Shown: positions 43,854 to 51,697 of the stretch, piece by piece
Layout of the letters: each line of letters opens with the position of its first letter
Position numbering within the stretch: the first letter of the stretch is position 1
DNA from: Fen-1077 sp964462865
Lineage (GTDB): Bacteria > Chloroflexota > Dehalococcoidia > Dehalococcoidales > RBG-16-60-22
Direction: 5' to 3'
DNA length: 64,000 bases
NCBI GenBank assembly: GCA_964462865.1
Contig: CAYWZO010000002.1
Coordinates: forward strand, 1 to 64,000
Notes under the pieces: generated by a model
What the model was told of the DNA's origin: nothing
Seen by the model: the letters and a program-made list of their open reading frames with translations, nothing else
Databases searched by the model: none
Program-made: the position numbers and the translations under genes

Positions 43854-44840
43854 TTAGTGAGATAGGTAGGCAAACCAGTCCCTGGTGGCTACCGCGATGG
43901 TATCCGGTGTCCAGACCGGTGCCTCCTTCCAGTAATCTATGTTCTCCAGCAGGATGCGTGCGCCTTCCTCCAGCGATACCCGGGGCTGCCAGCCCAGCAT
44001 CTTTCGTATCCTGGTGATATCGGCGTGGGTACAGTCAGGTTCGCCAGGCCGTTTGGGGATATGGACAACCTCTCCCCCCAATAGTTGCACCAGCCGGTTA
44101 ACAGTATAGGTTTGCCCGCTGCCTACGTTCAGCACCTGGTCTCTGATATCAGATTCGGCGGCCATGACCAGGGCATCCGTCACATCACTGACGAAAGTAA
44201 AGTCCCTGGTCTGCCGGCCATCACCGACCACGGTGAAGGGTCTGCGGTGCAGCTTTTGCGCCAGGAACACCCCGAAGACCGCCCCGTAGACCCCCGATGT
44301 CCGGGAACGCGGGCCGTAGACATTAAACAGGCGGAGCGAAAGTACCGGCAGCCGGTAAACCTGGCCCCAGTGAAGGGTGCACTGCTCGCCCAGGTATTTA
44401 GTCAGGGCATAGGGGTATTGCGGCCGTATCTCCGCGGTCTCCGGCGTCGGGTATTCGTCCGGGATGCCATAGCAGGAGGAAGACGCCACATAGATAAACC
44501 GTTTGACACCCGCCTGGCGGGACGCCTCCAGCAGATTAACGGTGCCGCCAACGTTGGAACGGTAATAGGTGAGTGGATTCTGGATGGAGGGGACAATATC
44601 GGCCAGCGCCGCCAGGTGAAAAACCCAGTCAATATTGGCTAATTGAGGCCTTAAAGCTTCCCCATCGGCGATGTCTACCCGTTGCGCCTGGAAATTCCGG
44701 TCACCACGGAGATGGGCCAGGTTCTCCGGACGCCCCGTGCTGAAATTATCCAGGACGGTCACCTCATGACCTCCCTGCAACAAGCGGTCAACCAGATGGC
44801 TTCCGATAAATCCGGCGCCGCCGGTCACCATAGCTTTCAT
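43854..44840 (-). CDS. NAD-dependent nucleotide-sugar epimerase (UDP-glucose 4-epimerase-like SDR)
   Basis: The roughly 328-residue protein has VTGGAGFIGSHLVDRLL, VLDNFSTGRPENL, the catalytic SSSCYG and YALTKYLGEQ (YxxxK), and RLFNVYGPRSRT. It is the first gene of the 30-kb minus-strand cluster. I take the ATG at 44840; GGAGG lies 13 bp upstream, a rather long gap. A TTG at 44867 is also in frame but would put GGAGG inside the coding part. It is preceded by a predicted leader of about 137 nt. Confidence 0.9.
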   Translation of the reverse strand: MKAMVTGGAGFIGSHLVDRLLQGGHEVTVLDNFSTGRPENLAHLRGDRNFQAQRVDIADGEALRPQLANIDWVFHLAALADIVPSIQNPLTYYRSNVGGTVNLLEASRQAGVKRFIYVASSSCYGIPDEYPTPETAEIRPQYPYALTKYLGEQCTLHWGQVYRLPVLSLRLFNVYGPRSRTSGVYGAVFGVFLAQKLHRRPFTVVGDGRQTRDFTFVSDVTDALVMAAESDIRDQVLNVGSGQTYTVNRLVQLLGGEVVHIPKRPGEPDCTHADITRIRKMLGWQPRVSLEEGARILLENIDYWKEAPVWTPDTIAVATRDWFAYLSH

Positions 44841-44947
44841 TAATAAAGTTTTTCCTCCGTGTCCCAAACTTCCTTGCTGTAAAACGCAAGTATTTTTACC
44901 TGAAAAACATTGAAATACTTATTAATAAGCAAACATTTATCTAAACG

Positions 44948-44968
44948 TTGACGTAATGCTTGACGTTA
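44948..44968 (-). promoter_or_regulatory. Direct-repeat operator candidate in the leader of the polymer operon
   Basis: Plus-strand TTGACGTAA (44948-44956) and TTGACGTTA (44960-44968) repeat with a 12-bp period, about one helix turn, at about +10 to +30 of the predicted minus-strand transcript. Position just downstream of a very strong promoter suits a repressor site. Closer to the gene the leader also holds a perfect 12-bp palindrome CTTATTAATAAG (44918-44929) and an 8-bp inverted repeat AAGTATTT/AAATACTT (44888-44895/44913-44920). Confidence 0.45.
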
Positions 44969-44983
44969 CATGACATTTATGGC

Positions 44984-45012
44984 ATTATAAACAATAATAA
45001 TACTTTTGTCAA
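44984..45012 (-). promoter_or_regulatory. Consensus-perfect sigma70 promoter of the surface-polymer cluster
   Basis: On the minus strand TTGACA (45012-45007), a 17-bp spacer and TATAAT (44989-44984) match the sigma70 consensus at all 12 positions. Predicted start is near 44977, giving a 5' leader of about 137 nt before the first gene. Such a perfect promoter usually needs a repressor, and direct repeats lie just below it. The remaining intergenic DNA (44841-45258) is strongly AT-rich and has no gene. Confidence 0.8.
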
Positions 45013-45181
45013 TATTTGTCCAAAAATATTTCATAATGGACATCTTATATAGCCGTAATGTGGACTCATGGCGCCTAAATAAGTACCAGTTTATCGGGCT
45101 ATAATTCGTGCTAAATGCCTTTTATAAGTTGATATACTTTTTAATTTCCCGGTGCTCCCTCTCCACTCCAGCCTGCTTTAG

Positions 45182-45211
45182 TTGAAAAAGTGTCAGGAAC
45201 AGTTTTATAAT
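45182..45211 (+). promoter_or_regulatory. Sigma70 promoter of the aldehyde oxidoreductase gene
   Basis: TTGAAA (45182-45187), an 18-bp spacer and TATAAT (45206-45211) predict a start near 45218 and a 41-nt leader that holds AAGG 8 bp before the ATG at 45259. It is divergent from the surface-polymer promoter. Confidence 0.75.
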
Positions 45212-45258
45212 TTGTTTGCTATACCTTTTGATTGGGTTATTAATATAAGGAATTTATT

Positions 45259-47169
45259 ATGACCAGTTACGGCTACGCCGGCGCGATACTGAAGGTCAAT
45301 TTGTCCGATGGTAGTATCGCCCGCCTGCCCACGGCGGACTACGCTGATAGATTCCTGGGGGGCAAGGGCCTGGGCGCCCGGTTATACTGGGAACTGGTCC
45401 CTTCCCTGACCGGCGCCTTCTCCCCGGAAAACTGCCTGATATGTACCAGCGGCCCCGCGGCCGGTTTCACCGGCTTTGCCAGCAGCCGCTGGCTGGTCTG
45501 CGCCAAGACCGCCGCTAATGAACCGGAATCATTTTCTTACGGTAATCTGGGAGGTAGCTGGGGCAACCGGCTGAAATACGCCGGCTATGACGGTGTTGTC
45601 ATCCAGGGCAAGGCCGATAAGCCGGTCTACCTCTGGATACATGATAATACCGTGGAATTCAAAGACGCCTCCCATCTCTGGGGCAGGACCGCCTTTGAAG
45701 CACAGGATACCCTTAAGGCAGAACACGGCAGTATGGCCAGCGTTTTGACCATCGGCCCGGCAGCGGAGAACCTTATCGTCTTCGCCACCTTGCTGGCCGA
45801 TGAGGGCGCCTCCGGCTCCGGCGGCACGGGCGCCGTGATGGGCTCGAAAAACCTTAAAGCTATCGTCGTCGCCGGTGACAAAAGGCCGATTGCCGCCGAC
45901 CCGGATAAGCTCCGTGCCCTGGCCGACCATTTACGGGGGATGTTCCGGGGGCCAGACCCTAAAGTATGGTGGGTGATACCCGGCATCACCAAAAAACAGG
46001 CCTGTCACGGCTGCGGCCTCGGCTGCACCCGGCAGTTTTACACGGATAAGAACGGACACCGCTTTAAGAGTTTTTGCCAGCCCATAGATATCTACCGCCG
46101 GTCGGCCTACAAATACTATAACGGCTGGAACGAGGTGATATTGCTGGCCATGAGGCTCTGTGACCAGTACGGTCTGGATTCCTGCGTCATCCAGGCGATG
46201 ATAGAGTGGCTTAACGGCTGCCGCAAGGAAGGCCTGTTGCATGAAAAGGACACCGGCCTGCCGCTGGATAAGATAGGCAGTGCCGAGTTTATTGAAGCCC
46301 TAACCCGCATGATAGCCCGCCGCGAGGGCTTCGGCGACCTCCTGGCGCAGGGCACGATTAAAGCCGCGGCCAAGGTAGGCCGGCGCGCCAGCGAGCTTAT
46401 TAGCTGGTCGGTATTGAACCGTTCCAACGAAGTTAAAGATTATGACCCGCGGGTAACGCTGCATAACGCGCTGTGTATCGCCACCGAGCCGCGCCGTCCG
46501 GTGCAGCAGATACACGAAGGCAGCGGCGCCCTGATGGGTTGGCTCGCCTGGGAGGCCAGTCAGGTGGGGCAGGCGGTCCTCACGCCGGAGGCACTTCGAG
46601 AAAACGCAGTGAATTACTGGGGCAGCGCCGCAGCAGCCGACTATTCCAGTTACGAAGGGAAAGCCCTGGCTGCCAAGCGCATCCAGGACCGCACCTACGC
46701 CTTCGAGAGTACCATCCTCTGCAACGCTATGGCCAGGTGGCCGTTGACACGCCGGAAAGCTAACGGCCCGGCCCTGGCCGCCCGGATTATCTCCGCCGTT
46801 ACCGGGAGGGACATGGATGAGGCTGGCTTTGAGCTAATAGGCGAAAGAGTCTTCAATATGCAACGGGCGGTAAGCATCGTCCAGGGGTGGGGAGGCAGGG
46901 ACGGCGACAGCCTGCTGGATTTCTACCATAAAGAACCCATCCAGTATCTTCGCTTCGACCGTGAATGTAAGGTGCCGGGCGCTGACGGTAGCGTTGCCTC
47001 CCGTAAAAATACCGTCATCGAACGTTCCGAGTTCGAGAAGATGAAAGATGAGTATTACCGGCTGCGCGGCTGGGACGAGGCCTCCGGCCTGCAGACCCGC
47101 GCCGGCCTGGAAGCCCTTGACCTGGGAGACGTCGCTGCGGAGCTTGGCAAAACCGGGCTTATAAAATAA
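45259..47169 (+). CDS. Aldehyde:ferredoxin oxidoreductase family protein (tungsten/molybdenum pterin enzyme)
   Basis: The 636-residue protein has the complete AOR layout: an N-terminal pterin domain (YAGAILKVNLSDG, FLGGKGLGARLYW, GPAAGFTGFASSRW, GSWGNRLKYAGYDGVVIQGKA), GASGSGGTGAVMGSKNLKAIVV, and the [4Fe-4S] ligands in CHGCGLGC plus the later GLDSCVI. Length is normal. AOR enzymes oxidise aldehydes to acids with ferredoxin or reduce acids with low-potential electrons; the family also includes tungsten subunits that work on aromatic acids. The neighbour is an ACMSD-type amidohydrolase, so an aromatic or branched carboxylic acid may be the substrate (inference). Subfamily cannot be set by eye. 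Confidence 0.9.
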   Translation: MTSYGYAGAILKVNLSDGSIARLPTADYADRFLGGKGLGARLYWELVPSLTGAFSPENCLICTSGPAAGFTGFASSRWLVCAKTAANEPESFSYGNLGGSWGNRLKYAGYDGVVIQGKADKPVYLWIHDNTVEFKDASHLWGRTAFEAQDTLKAEHGSMASVLTIGPAAENLIVFATLLADEGASGSGGTGAVMGSKNLKAIVVAGDKRPIAADPDKLRALADHLRGMFRGPDPKVWWVIPGITKKQACHGCGLGCTRQFYTDKNGHRFKSFCQPIDIYRRSAYKYYNGWNEVILLAMRLCDQYGLDSCVIQAMIEWLNGCRKEGLLHEKDTGLPLDKIGSAEFIEALTRMIARREGFGDLLAQGTIKAAAKVGRRASELISWSVLNRSNEVKDYDPRVTLHNALCIATEPRRPVQQIHEGSGALMGWLAWEASQVGQAVLTPEALRENAVNYWGSAAAADYSSYEGKALAAKRIQDRTYAFESTILCNAMARWPLTRRKANGPALAARIISAVTGRDMDEAGFELIGERVFNMQRAVSIVQGWGGRDGDSLLDFYHKEPIQYLRFDRECKVPGADGSVASRKNTVIERSEFEKMKDEYYRLRGWDEASGLQTRAGLEALDLGDVAAELGKTGLIK

Positions 47170-47192
47170 TAGTTATAACAGGAGGAAAAGCC

Positions 47193-48197
47193 GTGAGACC
47201 GACATACGAACTGAAAATTGACGCTTATGCCCACATCATCCCCCCGAAATACAAGGAAGTATTCCAGAAAGTGGCGCCGGACCTGCATGACCGCTGGGTC
47301 ATGGCCTGCCCTCCCCTTCACGACCTGGACGCGCGGTTCCGCGTCATGGATAAATACGAGCCTCTCCGGCAGGTGCTGACGCTCGGGCGCGTCCCCGTGG
47401 AGCACGTGGCCGGGCCGAAAAAGGCCGCCGAACTGGCCGTCCGGGCCGACGATGAAATGGCCGAGCTGGTGCGTAAATACCCGGACAGGTTCTGCGGCGC
47501 GCTGGCGACGCTGGCCATGAACAACATGGATGCCGCCCTGAAAGAGGCCGACCGCGCCATCAGAGACCTGCGCTTCAACGGCGTCTACCTGCACACGCCG
47601 GTGGACGAAAAGCCCCTCGATTCCCCGGAGTTCCTGCCCCTTTATGAAAAAATGGCCGCCTACGACCTGCCGATAGTTATCCACCCCATGAGAAAGGCCG
47701 ACCACCCGGACTACCTGACGGAAAAAAAGTCCAAATATAACATGTTCAGCATGTTCGGCTGGCCTTACGATACCACCAGCGCCATGGCCCGCCTGGTGTT
47801 CAGCGGCATCTTTGATAAGTACCCCAACCTGAAGGTTCTCACCCACCACTGCGGGGGCATGGTGCCGTTCTACGCGGAAAGAATCCGCCAGTTCACCCAG
47901 ATTGTACGCACCGGGGAAAATGCCCTGGGTCTAAAGAAGGACGCCATCGAATATTTCCGGCTGTTTTACGCCGATACCGCCATCTACGGCAACACCCCGG
48001 CGCTCATGTGCGGCCTGGCTTTCTTCGGGGCCGACCACCTCGTGTTCGGCATTGATTTCCCCCTCGGCGACACCGAGAGGGGCGACCGCAACTACCGGCA
48101 GACCATCAACGCCATCGACGCCATGGATATCAGCGACGAGGTAAGGAAAAGGATTTACGAAGACAACGCCCGCAAGCTGATGAAACTACCGGTCTAA
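47193..48197 (+). CDS. Amidohydrolase_2 family protein, ACMSD-like decarboxylase/hydrolase
   Basis: The 334-residue TIM-barrel metalloenzyme resembles amino-carboxymuconate-semialdehyde decarboxylase and resorcylate decarboxylases. The first metal motif is IDAYAHIIPP, where the usual first His of HxH is Tyr. Later ligands are present: IVIHPM, THHCGGMVPF and the catalytic Asp in FGIDFPLGD. Some family members keep only one His in the first motif, so activity is not ruled out. The GTG start at 47193 has GGAGG 7 bp upstream. It lies 23 bp below the AOR gene and is probably co-transcribed. Confidence 0.85.
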   Translation: MRPTYELKIDAYAHIIPPKYKEVFQKVAPDLHDRWVMACPPLHDLDARFRVMDKYEPLRQVLTLGRVPVEHVAGPKKAAELAVRADDEMAELVRKYPDRFCGALATLAMNNMDAALKEADRAIRDLRFNGVYLHTPVDEKPLDSPEFLPLYEKMAAYDLPIVIHPMRKADHPDYLTEKKSKYNMFSMFGWPYDTTSAMARLVFSGIFDKYPNLKVLTHHCGGMVPFYAERIRQFTQIVRTGENALGLKKDAIEYFRLFYADTAIYGNTPALMCGLAFFGADHLVFGIDFPLGDTERGDRNYRQTINAIDAMDISDEVRKRIYEDNARKLMKLPV

Positions 48198-48233
48198 CCG
48201 AAGAATTTTTATACAGGTCATCACCATTTATCC

Positions 48234-48272
48234 CCCTTCCCTGGATATATTCTTAAGGAAGGGAGGCTTTTT
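48234..48272 (+). terminator. Probable rho-independent terminator after the amidohydrolase gene
   Basis: The stem CCCTTCC (48234-48240)/GGAAGGG (48257-48263) has a 16-nt loop and is followed by AGG and a short T-run (CTTTTT to 48272). The loop is long, so strength is uncertain. Confidence 0.5.
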
Positions 48273-48425
48273 CATGGTGCCTTTATACACAGGTTACTAT
48301 ACATTATGTTAAATTAATAAATGCGATATTGAACAGAGCGAATGTCTGTAACGTTCTAAAACAGCTTGTGCCCGCCCTGTTTTATAGCGGACGTGAGAGA
48401 TTCTTTAAAAAGGGAGTAGCTTGCG

Positions 48426-48513
48426 AAGAGGGGCGGCAGCCCCTCTTAAAAAAGAATTCCCCCTTTCCAAACAAAATATCACCAGCGTTCCCTGATGCCC
48501 CGTTTGGAGAGGG
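48426..48513. repeat. Non-coding hairpins between two convergent genes
   Basis: A perfect 9-bp stem (48426-48434/48439-48447, loop GGCA) is followed by an inverted repeat of 12 bp with one mismatch (48461-48472/48502-48513: CCCTTTCCAAAC against GTTTGGAGAGGG). The region 48273-48557 has no believable gene. The C/G-rich tracts look like those of the hairpins at 53812-53906, suggesting small dispersed elements; the first hairpin may also stop transcription. Confidence 0.5.
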
Positions 48514-48557
48514 GGCCCGGGGGTGAGGTTAAACAGTATTACCAAAGGGCAATTCAG

Positions 48558-49700
48558 TTATTTCCTCCCCACTCCCAGCTCCTGGCTCAACTGCAGGTGC
48601 GTGATGATATCGGCGCGACTCAACATGCCGATGCACTTGCCGTCCCGTGTGACCAGCACCTGGTTGATAGCATGCTGGGCGATCATCTTCAAAGCGTTAT
48701 ACAGGCCTTCCTCCGGGGTAACCGTGTACAGCGGTTCGCGGGTCATGATGCGCTCCACAGGGGTGGTGGCCCACTGCTCCCGCGGTACTTTCTTCACGTC
48801 GTCAATGGTAACGATGCCCAGCAACCTGTCGTTAGCGCAGACCGGTACGGCACGCCCGTGAAGCCTCTGAAAAATATTCCCGACCACCTCTTCTACCGCT
48901 GTCTCCGGGCTGATACCGCCGGGCTGCGTATTCATCACGTCGTTGACTTGGATACCACCGAGATGCTCCCGGAGCGTGACCTCCCGGCGGCTGGCACTGG
49001 CAGCGCTGGAAAGGAACCAGCCGATTAAAGCAAACCACAGGCCGCTGAATCCGCCTAAATTTCCCAGAAAAACCCCCCAGACAAACTGTAATAGCCCGTA
49101 TACTATCATCGCCCACCCCAGTATCTGGCCGACCGTCGCCGCGATATTGGTCGCTTTCTGCAGGTTGCCGGTCGTGCCCCAGAGTATCGAGCGCAGCACC
49201 CGCCCGCCGTCCAGCGGGAACCCCGGCAGGAGGTTGAATATCGCCAGCAGAAAGTTAATCAGGGCCAGATAGCCGAACATGGCCACCAGCGGGCTTTTAT
49301 CGGCACCGGCGATTAACGAAAGACCCCAGAACAGCGCCGCCAGAACCAGGCTGGTCAACGGCCCGACGATGGCCATGGCAAACTCTGTCCGCGGTTTCTC
49401 GGGTTCCTCCTCCAGATTACTCACCCCTCCAAAAATAAAAAGAGTAATGCTCCCCACCTTCATTCCTCTGGCCTGCGCCACCAGCGAATGGGCCAGTTCG
49501 TGCAGCAGCACCGAACCAAAGAGAAACAGGGCGGCTAATATCCCGGTTATCCAGTACGTGGCCGTACTCCATCCCGGATATTGCTGCGGGAAGATGCTCC
49601 CCGCCAGTGACCAGCTTATCAGGACAAAAATAAACAGCCAGGTATAATGCACCCCGATATCAATCCCCGCGATGCTGAAAAGACGCCATGAGCTTTTCAT
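48558..49700 (-). CDS. Site-2-protease-family (M50) membrane metallopeptidase with CBS pair
   Basis: The 380-residue protein has about six membrane spans in its first 230 residues. The zinc motif is HELAH (H67, E68, H71), with the third ligand in NLLPGFPLDGGRVL. Two CBS domains form the C-terminal part (VNDVMNTQPGGISPETAVEEV, VERIMTREPLYTVTPEEG). This matches SpoIVFB-like proteases whose CBS pair senses adenine nucleotides. The target may be an anti-sigma factor or membrane regulator. AGGAGG precedes the ATG. It is divergent from the glutaredoxin operon. Confidence 0.92.
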   Translation of the reverse strand: MKSSWRLFSIAGIDIGVHYTWLFIFVLISWSLAGSIFPQQYPGWSTATYWITGILAALFLFGSVLLHELAHSLVAQARGMKVGSITLFIFGGVSNLEEEPEKPRTEFAMAIVGPLTSLVLAALFWGLSLIAGADKSPLVAMFGYLALINFLLAIFNLLPGFPLDGGRVLRSILWGTTGNLQKATNIAATVGQILGWAMIVYGLLQFVWGVFLGNLGGFSGLWFALIGWFLSSAASASRREVTLREHLGGIQVNDVMNTQPGGISPETAVEEVVGNIFQRLHGRAVPVCANDRLLGIVTIDDVKKVPREQWATTPVERIMTREPLYTVTPEEGLYNALKMIAQHAINQVLVTRDGKCIGMLSRADIITHLQLSQELGVGRK

Positions 49701-49776
49701 AGCTAGCCTCCTCGTACCAATGTAATTCTAACAGTAATCAGCCTAAATGTCAGTAAATTCGAGATATTTTGATATC

Positions 49777-49793
49777 AAATGTCACATTTTTGT
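49777..49793 (+). promoter_or_regulatory. 17-bp palindromic motif shared with the etf operon
   Basis: AAATGTCACATTTTTGT contains the 13-bp palindrome AAATGT-C-ACATTT. The same 17 bases occur once more, reversed, at 51614-51630. A half copy AAATGTCA lies 32 bp upstream (49745-49752). It sits about 90 bp above the predicted start of the glutaredoxin operon, between divergent genes. Confidence 0.6.
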
Positions 49794-49837
49794 AACAATT
49801 TGTCTGGCTATTTTATAACTTCTCCACGGCTGACCGG

Positions 49838-49866
49838 TTAGAATTTACCCGATGAGAGTCTATAAT
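49838..49866 (+). promoter_or_regulatory. Promoter of the glutaredoxin/FTR operon
   Basis: TATAAT at 49861-49866 is perfect; the -35 (TTAGAA, 49838-49843, 17-bp spacer) is weak, which fits activator-dependent transcription. The leader of about 45 nt holds GGAGG before the ATG. Confidence 0.55.
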
Positions 49867-49917
49867 TCATGATTGAGCGTACCTGCACAAGAGGGAAAAT
49901 AACGGAGGTTAGGAAGT

Positions 49918-50199
49918 ATGACAGTCAATCACGTTGCCGGTAAGGATACCGGCCATATCATGCTCTATGCCTTAAGCACCTGCGGCTGGTGTGCCAGGAC
50001 CAGGCAGCTCCTGGGCGAAATAGGTGTGGCCTATGACTATGAATACGTCGACCAGCTAAAAGACGAGGAAAAGGAGGCCGCCGTTAAAAGGGTCCAAAAG
50101 TGGAACCCCGCCTGCTCCTTCCCCACTCTGGTAATCAATGATAAAAAGTGCATCGTCGGCTTCAAAGATGACGAAATACGTAAAGCGCTGGCCAAATGA
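49918..50199 (+). CDS. Glutaredoxin-like thiol oxidoreductase
   Basis: The 93-residue thioredoxin-fold protein has the active site STCGWCARTRQLL (C22, C25), the cis-Pro motif CSFPTLVIN and a C-terminal VGFKDDEIRKAL. The charged insert after the first beta-alpha unit (DQLKDEEKEAA) is typical of the glutaredoxin-like family of anaerobes and archaea, which need not use glutathione. It overlaps the FTR-rubredoxin gene as ATGA, so that protein is its probable reductase. Confidence 0.9.
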   Translation: MTVNHVAGKDTGHIMLYALSTCGWCARTRQLLGEIGVAYDYEYVDQLKDEEKEAAVKRVQKWNPACSFPTLVINDKKCIVGFKDDEIRKALAK

Positions 50200-50720
50200 A
50201 TAATACGGAAATAACTACCGCCGAAATAGATAAGTTATACGACACATTACATCATGAAGCGGAGTCCGGCGGCTACCATCTCAATCCGGACACCAGCTTC
50301 GCTAAAGAACTTGTCCGGGGACTCCTTGTTAACGAACTCCGCTATGGCTACCGGGCCTGCCCGTGCCGGCTGGCCTCGGGAAAAAAGGCAGCAGACCTTG
50401 ACATCATCTGCCCCTGCGACTATCGCGACCCCGATGTGCAGGCATTCGGCGCCTGCTACTGCGCCCTGTATGTGTCGGGGGCGGCCCTGAAGGGCGAGGT
50501 CAAAATAGGCAGCATCCCCGAGCGGAGACCGCCGCCGCGTGAGAGGCAAAAAATGAAAGCTAAAACCAGCCGGAAAATTAACGCAGGAGCCGGGGGACTT
50601 AAATTGCCCCTGCCGGTCTGGCGGTGCCGGGTCTGTGGCTACCTGTGCGCCCGGGACGCCCCGCCGGAGGTATGTCCGGTATGTAAAGCCAAAAAGGAAC
50701 GCTTCGAGCGCTTTATCTGA
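50196..50720 (+). CDS. Ferredoxin-thioredoxin reductase catalytic subunit fused to rubredoxin
   Basis: The 174-residue protein starts with a complete FTR catalytic domain: C55-P-C57, C72-P-C74 and C87-Y-C89 in ACPCRLASG, CPCDYRDPD and ACYCALYV, which bind the [4Fe-4S] cluster and form the redox disulfide. A basic Pro-rich linker (about 108-135) leads to a C-terminal rubredoxin-like domain with CRVCGY and CPVCK. Such fusions are known as ferredoxin:disulfide reductases in anaerobes. Electrons from ferredoxin or rubredoxin should reduce the disulfide of the glutaredoxin encoded just before it. There is no plant-type variable subunit nearby. Confidence 0.93.
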   Translation: MNNTEITTAEIDKLYDTLHHEAESGGYHLNPDTSFAKELVRGLLVNELRYGYRACPCRLASGKKAADLDIICPCDYRDPDVQAFGACYCALYVSGAALKGEVKIGSIPERRPPPRERQKMKAKTSRKINAGAGGLKLPLPVWRCRVCGYLCARDAPPEVCPVCKAKKERFERFI

Positions 50721-50782
50721 TATGTATCCTTATCGGACACCGGATAGCCGCAAATTCCGTAAAACACCGGCCAGGCTACCGG

Positions 50783-51151
50783 TCAGGCAATCGCCACCAG
50801 ATACTGCTGCCCGCCCTCGGCACGCTCCTTGACGAGTTCGGCGTGCATCAGCGGCAGCAACTGCAAGCTTAAGTCCTTCTCGGAAAGGCCGAAGTCTTTC
50901 ATCACTTCCTGACGGGTCGCCTGGCCCCGCTTTTTTACGTATTCGTAGATCTGGGTCTCCAGTTCGGTCATGCCGGCAGCGCCTTTTTCGCCGTGCCGCT
51001 TCCGGCCGCTCGTATCGATGTAGGTAGCCCAGGGGTCACACTCCTGGACCGTCAGCCCGATGTCCATCAGGCAATCTTCACAATATACTTTACCCCGGTT
51101 AACACAGCTCTGGACCTCGGTTAGCTCACGCTGGCAACGGCTGCATTGCAT
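50783..51151 (-). CDS. Zinc-ribbon/winged-helix small protein
   Basis: The 122-residue protein has an N-terminal zinc ribbon (CSRCQRE and YCEDC, four Cys) and a C-terminal winged-helix-like domain (LETQIYEYVKKRGQATRQEVMKDFGLSEKDLSLQL is its helical part, ending in a beta wing QQYLVAIA). It looks like a DNA-binding or transcription-related protein. No named family is certain. It is the second of two small minus-strand regulators between the FTR and etf operons. Confidence 0.75.
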   Translation of the reverse strand: MQCSRCQRELTEVQSCVNRGKVYCEDCLMDIGLTVQECDPWATYIDTSGRKRHGEKGAAGMTELETQIYEYVKKRGQATRQEVMKDFGLSEKDLSLQLLPLMHAELVKERAEGGQQYLVAIA

Positions 51152-51206
51152 CTTTTATACACCCTTTAACTATTTTAACGGCTTTACAATTAGTTACCTG
51201 CGGATG

Positions 51207-51467
51207 TTAGGCACCGCCAGCAGTTTTCGCAGGACCATGTCTGTCATTTCCCGGATTTTCCATATTTAAGCCATGCAGAAAGCTGGTAACATCCTCATAG
51301 CGGTACCTGCGGTCGCCGCGGCGCGAAATACGGAATGACTTCAGCACGCCCAGGTCGCTCCATCGCCTGACCGTATTCTGATGAATCCCCAGAATACACG
51401 CGACTTCTTTAGTGGTCAATAAAGAGTCTGGTTCCATGTTGCTGAAGTCTGTATTTCTACCGGTCAT
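51207..51467 (-). CDS. Small BldC/excisionase-type helix-turn-helix protein
   Basis: The 86-residue protein carries a MerR-like winged helix-turn-helix: LLTTKEVACILGIHQNTVRRWSDLG, then the wing FRISRRGDRRYRYEDVTSFL. It has no effector or dimerisation domain, as in BldC and phage excisionases. AGGA lies 8 bp before the ATG at 51467; an in-frame ATG at 51437 is possible. No phage genes are near, so a chromosomal regulator role is likely. It is divergent from etfB and is a candidate for binding the shared motif at 51614. Confidence 0.82.
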   Translation of the reverse strand: MTGRNTDFSNMEPDSLLTTKEVACILGIHQNTVRRWSDLGVLKSFRISRRGDRRYRYEDVTSFLHGLNMENPGNDRHGPAKTAGGA

Positions 51468-51613
51468 ACATTACATCCTGCTTAATCTAGATACCGGGCA
51501 CGCAGCCCGGCGCCCCGACCGTCAGCAACGGCACGGGCCCCTTATCAACGGGATATATTGGCATTTTAAACACCAGTTGATGGAATAGTTATAAAATGTC
51601 TTATCAATTAATA

Positions 51614-51630
51614 ACAAAAATGTGACATTT
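51614..51630 (-). promoter_or_regulatory. Second copy of the 17-bp palindromic motif, upstream of etfB
   Basis: ACAAAAATGTGACATTT is the exact reverse complement of 49777-49793. It lies 68 bp above the etfB start, about -68 from the predicted transcription start, in the divergent gap 51468-51697. The rest of this gap holds a GC-rich stretch near 51500 and AT-rich DNA but no gene. Confidence 0.6.
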
Positions 51631-51653
51631 TTACTTAGAGATTAATCATGTCA

Positions 51654-51683
51654 TTGACCGTCGCCAGATACAGGTAGTACCAT
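51654..51683 (+). promoter_or_regulatory. Possible promoter of the etf operon
   Basis: TTGACC (51654-51659), an 18-bp spacer and TACCAT (51678-51683) predict a start near 51690, only about 8 nt before the ATG at 51698. No ribosome site is seen before that ATG, which fits a near-leaderless mRNA. Confidence 0.4.
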
Positions 51684-51697
51684 GTAACCAGATACCC

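Noticed and set aside
44948..44991. Plus-strand promoter using TTGACG at 44960 with TATAAA at 44986
   Set aside because: The spacer would be 20 bp, and the aldehyde oxidoreductase gene has a much better promoter at 45182-45211. The TTGACG copies fit better as repeats below the minus-strand promoter.
48329..48526. Small frame of 65 codons between the amidohydrolase and M50 genes
   Set aside because: It runs through hairpins and repeat-like sequence, has no ribosome site and no recognisable composition of a protein.
51207..51467. Prophage or integrative element suggested by an excisionase-type protein
   Set aside because: No integrase, attachment repeats or phage genes are nearby; BldC-like chromosomal regulators have the same fold.
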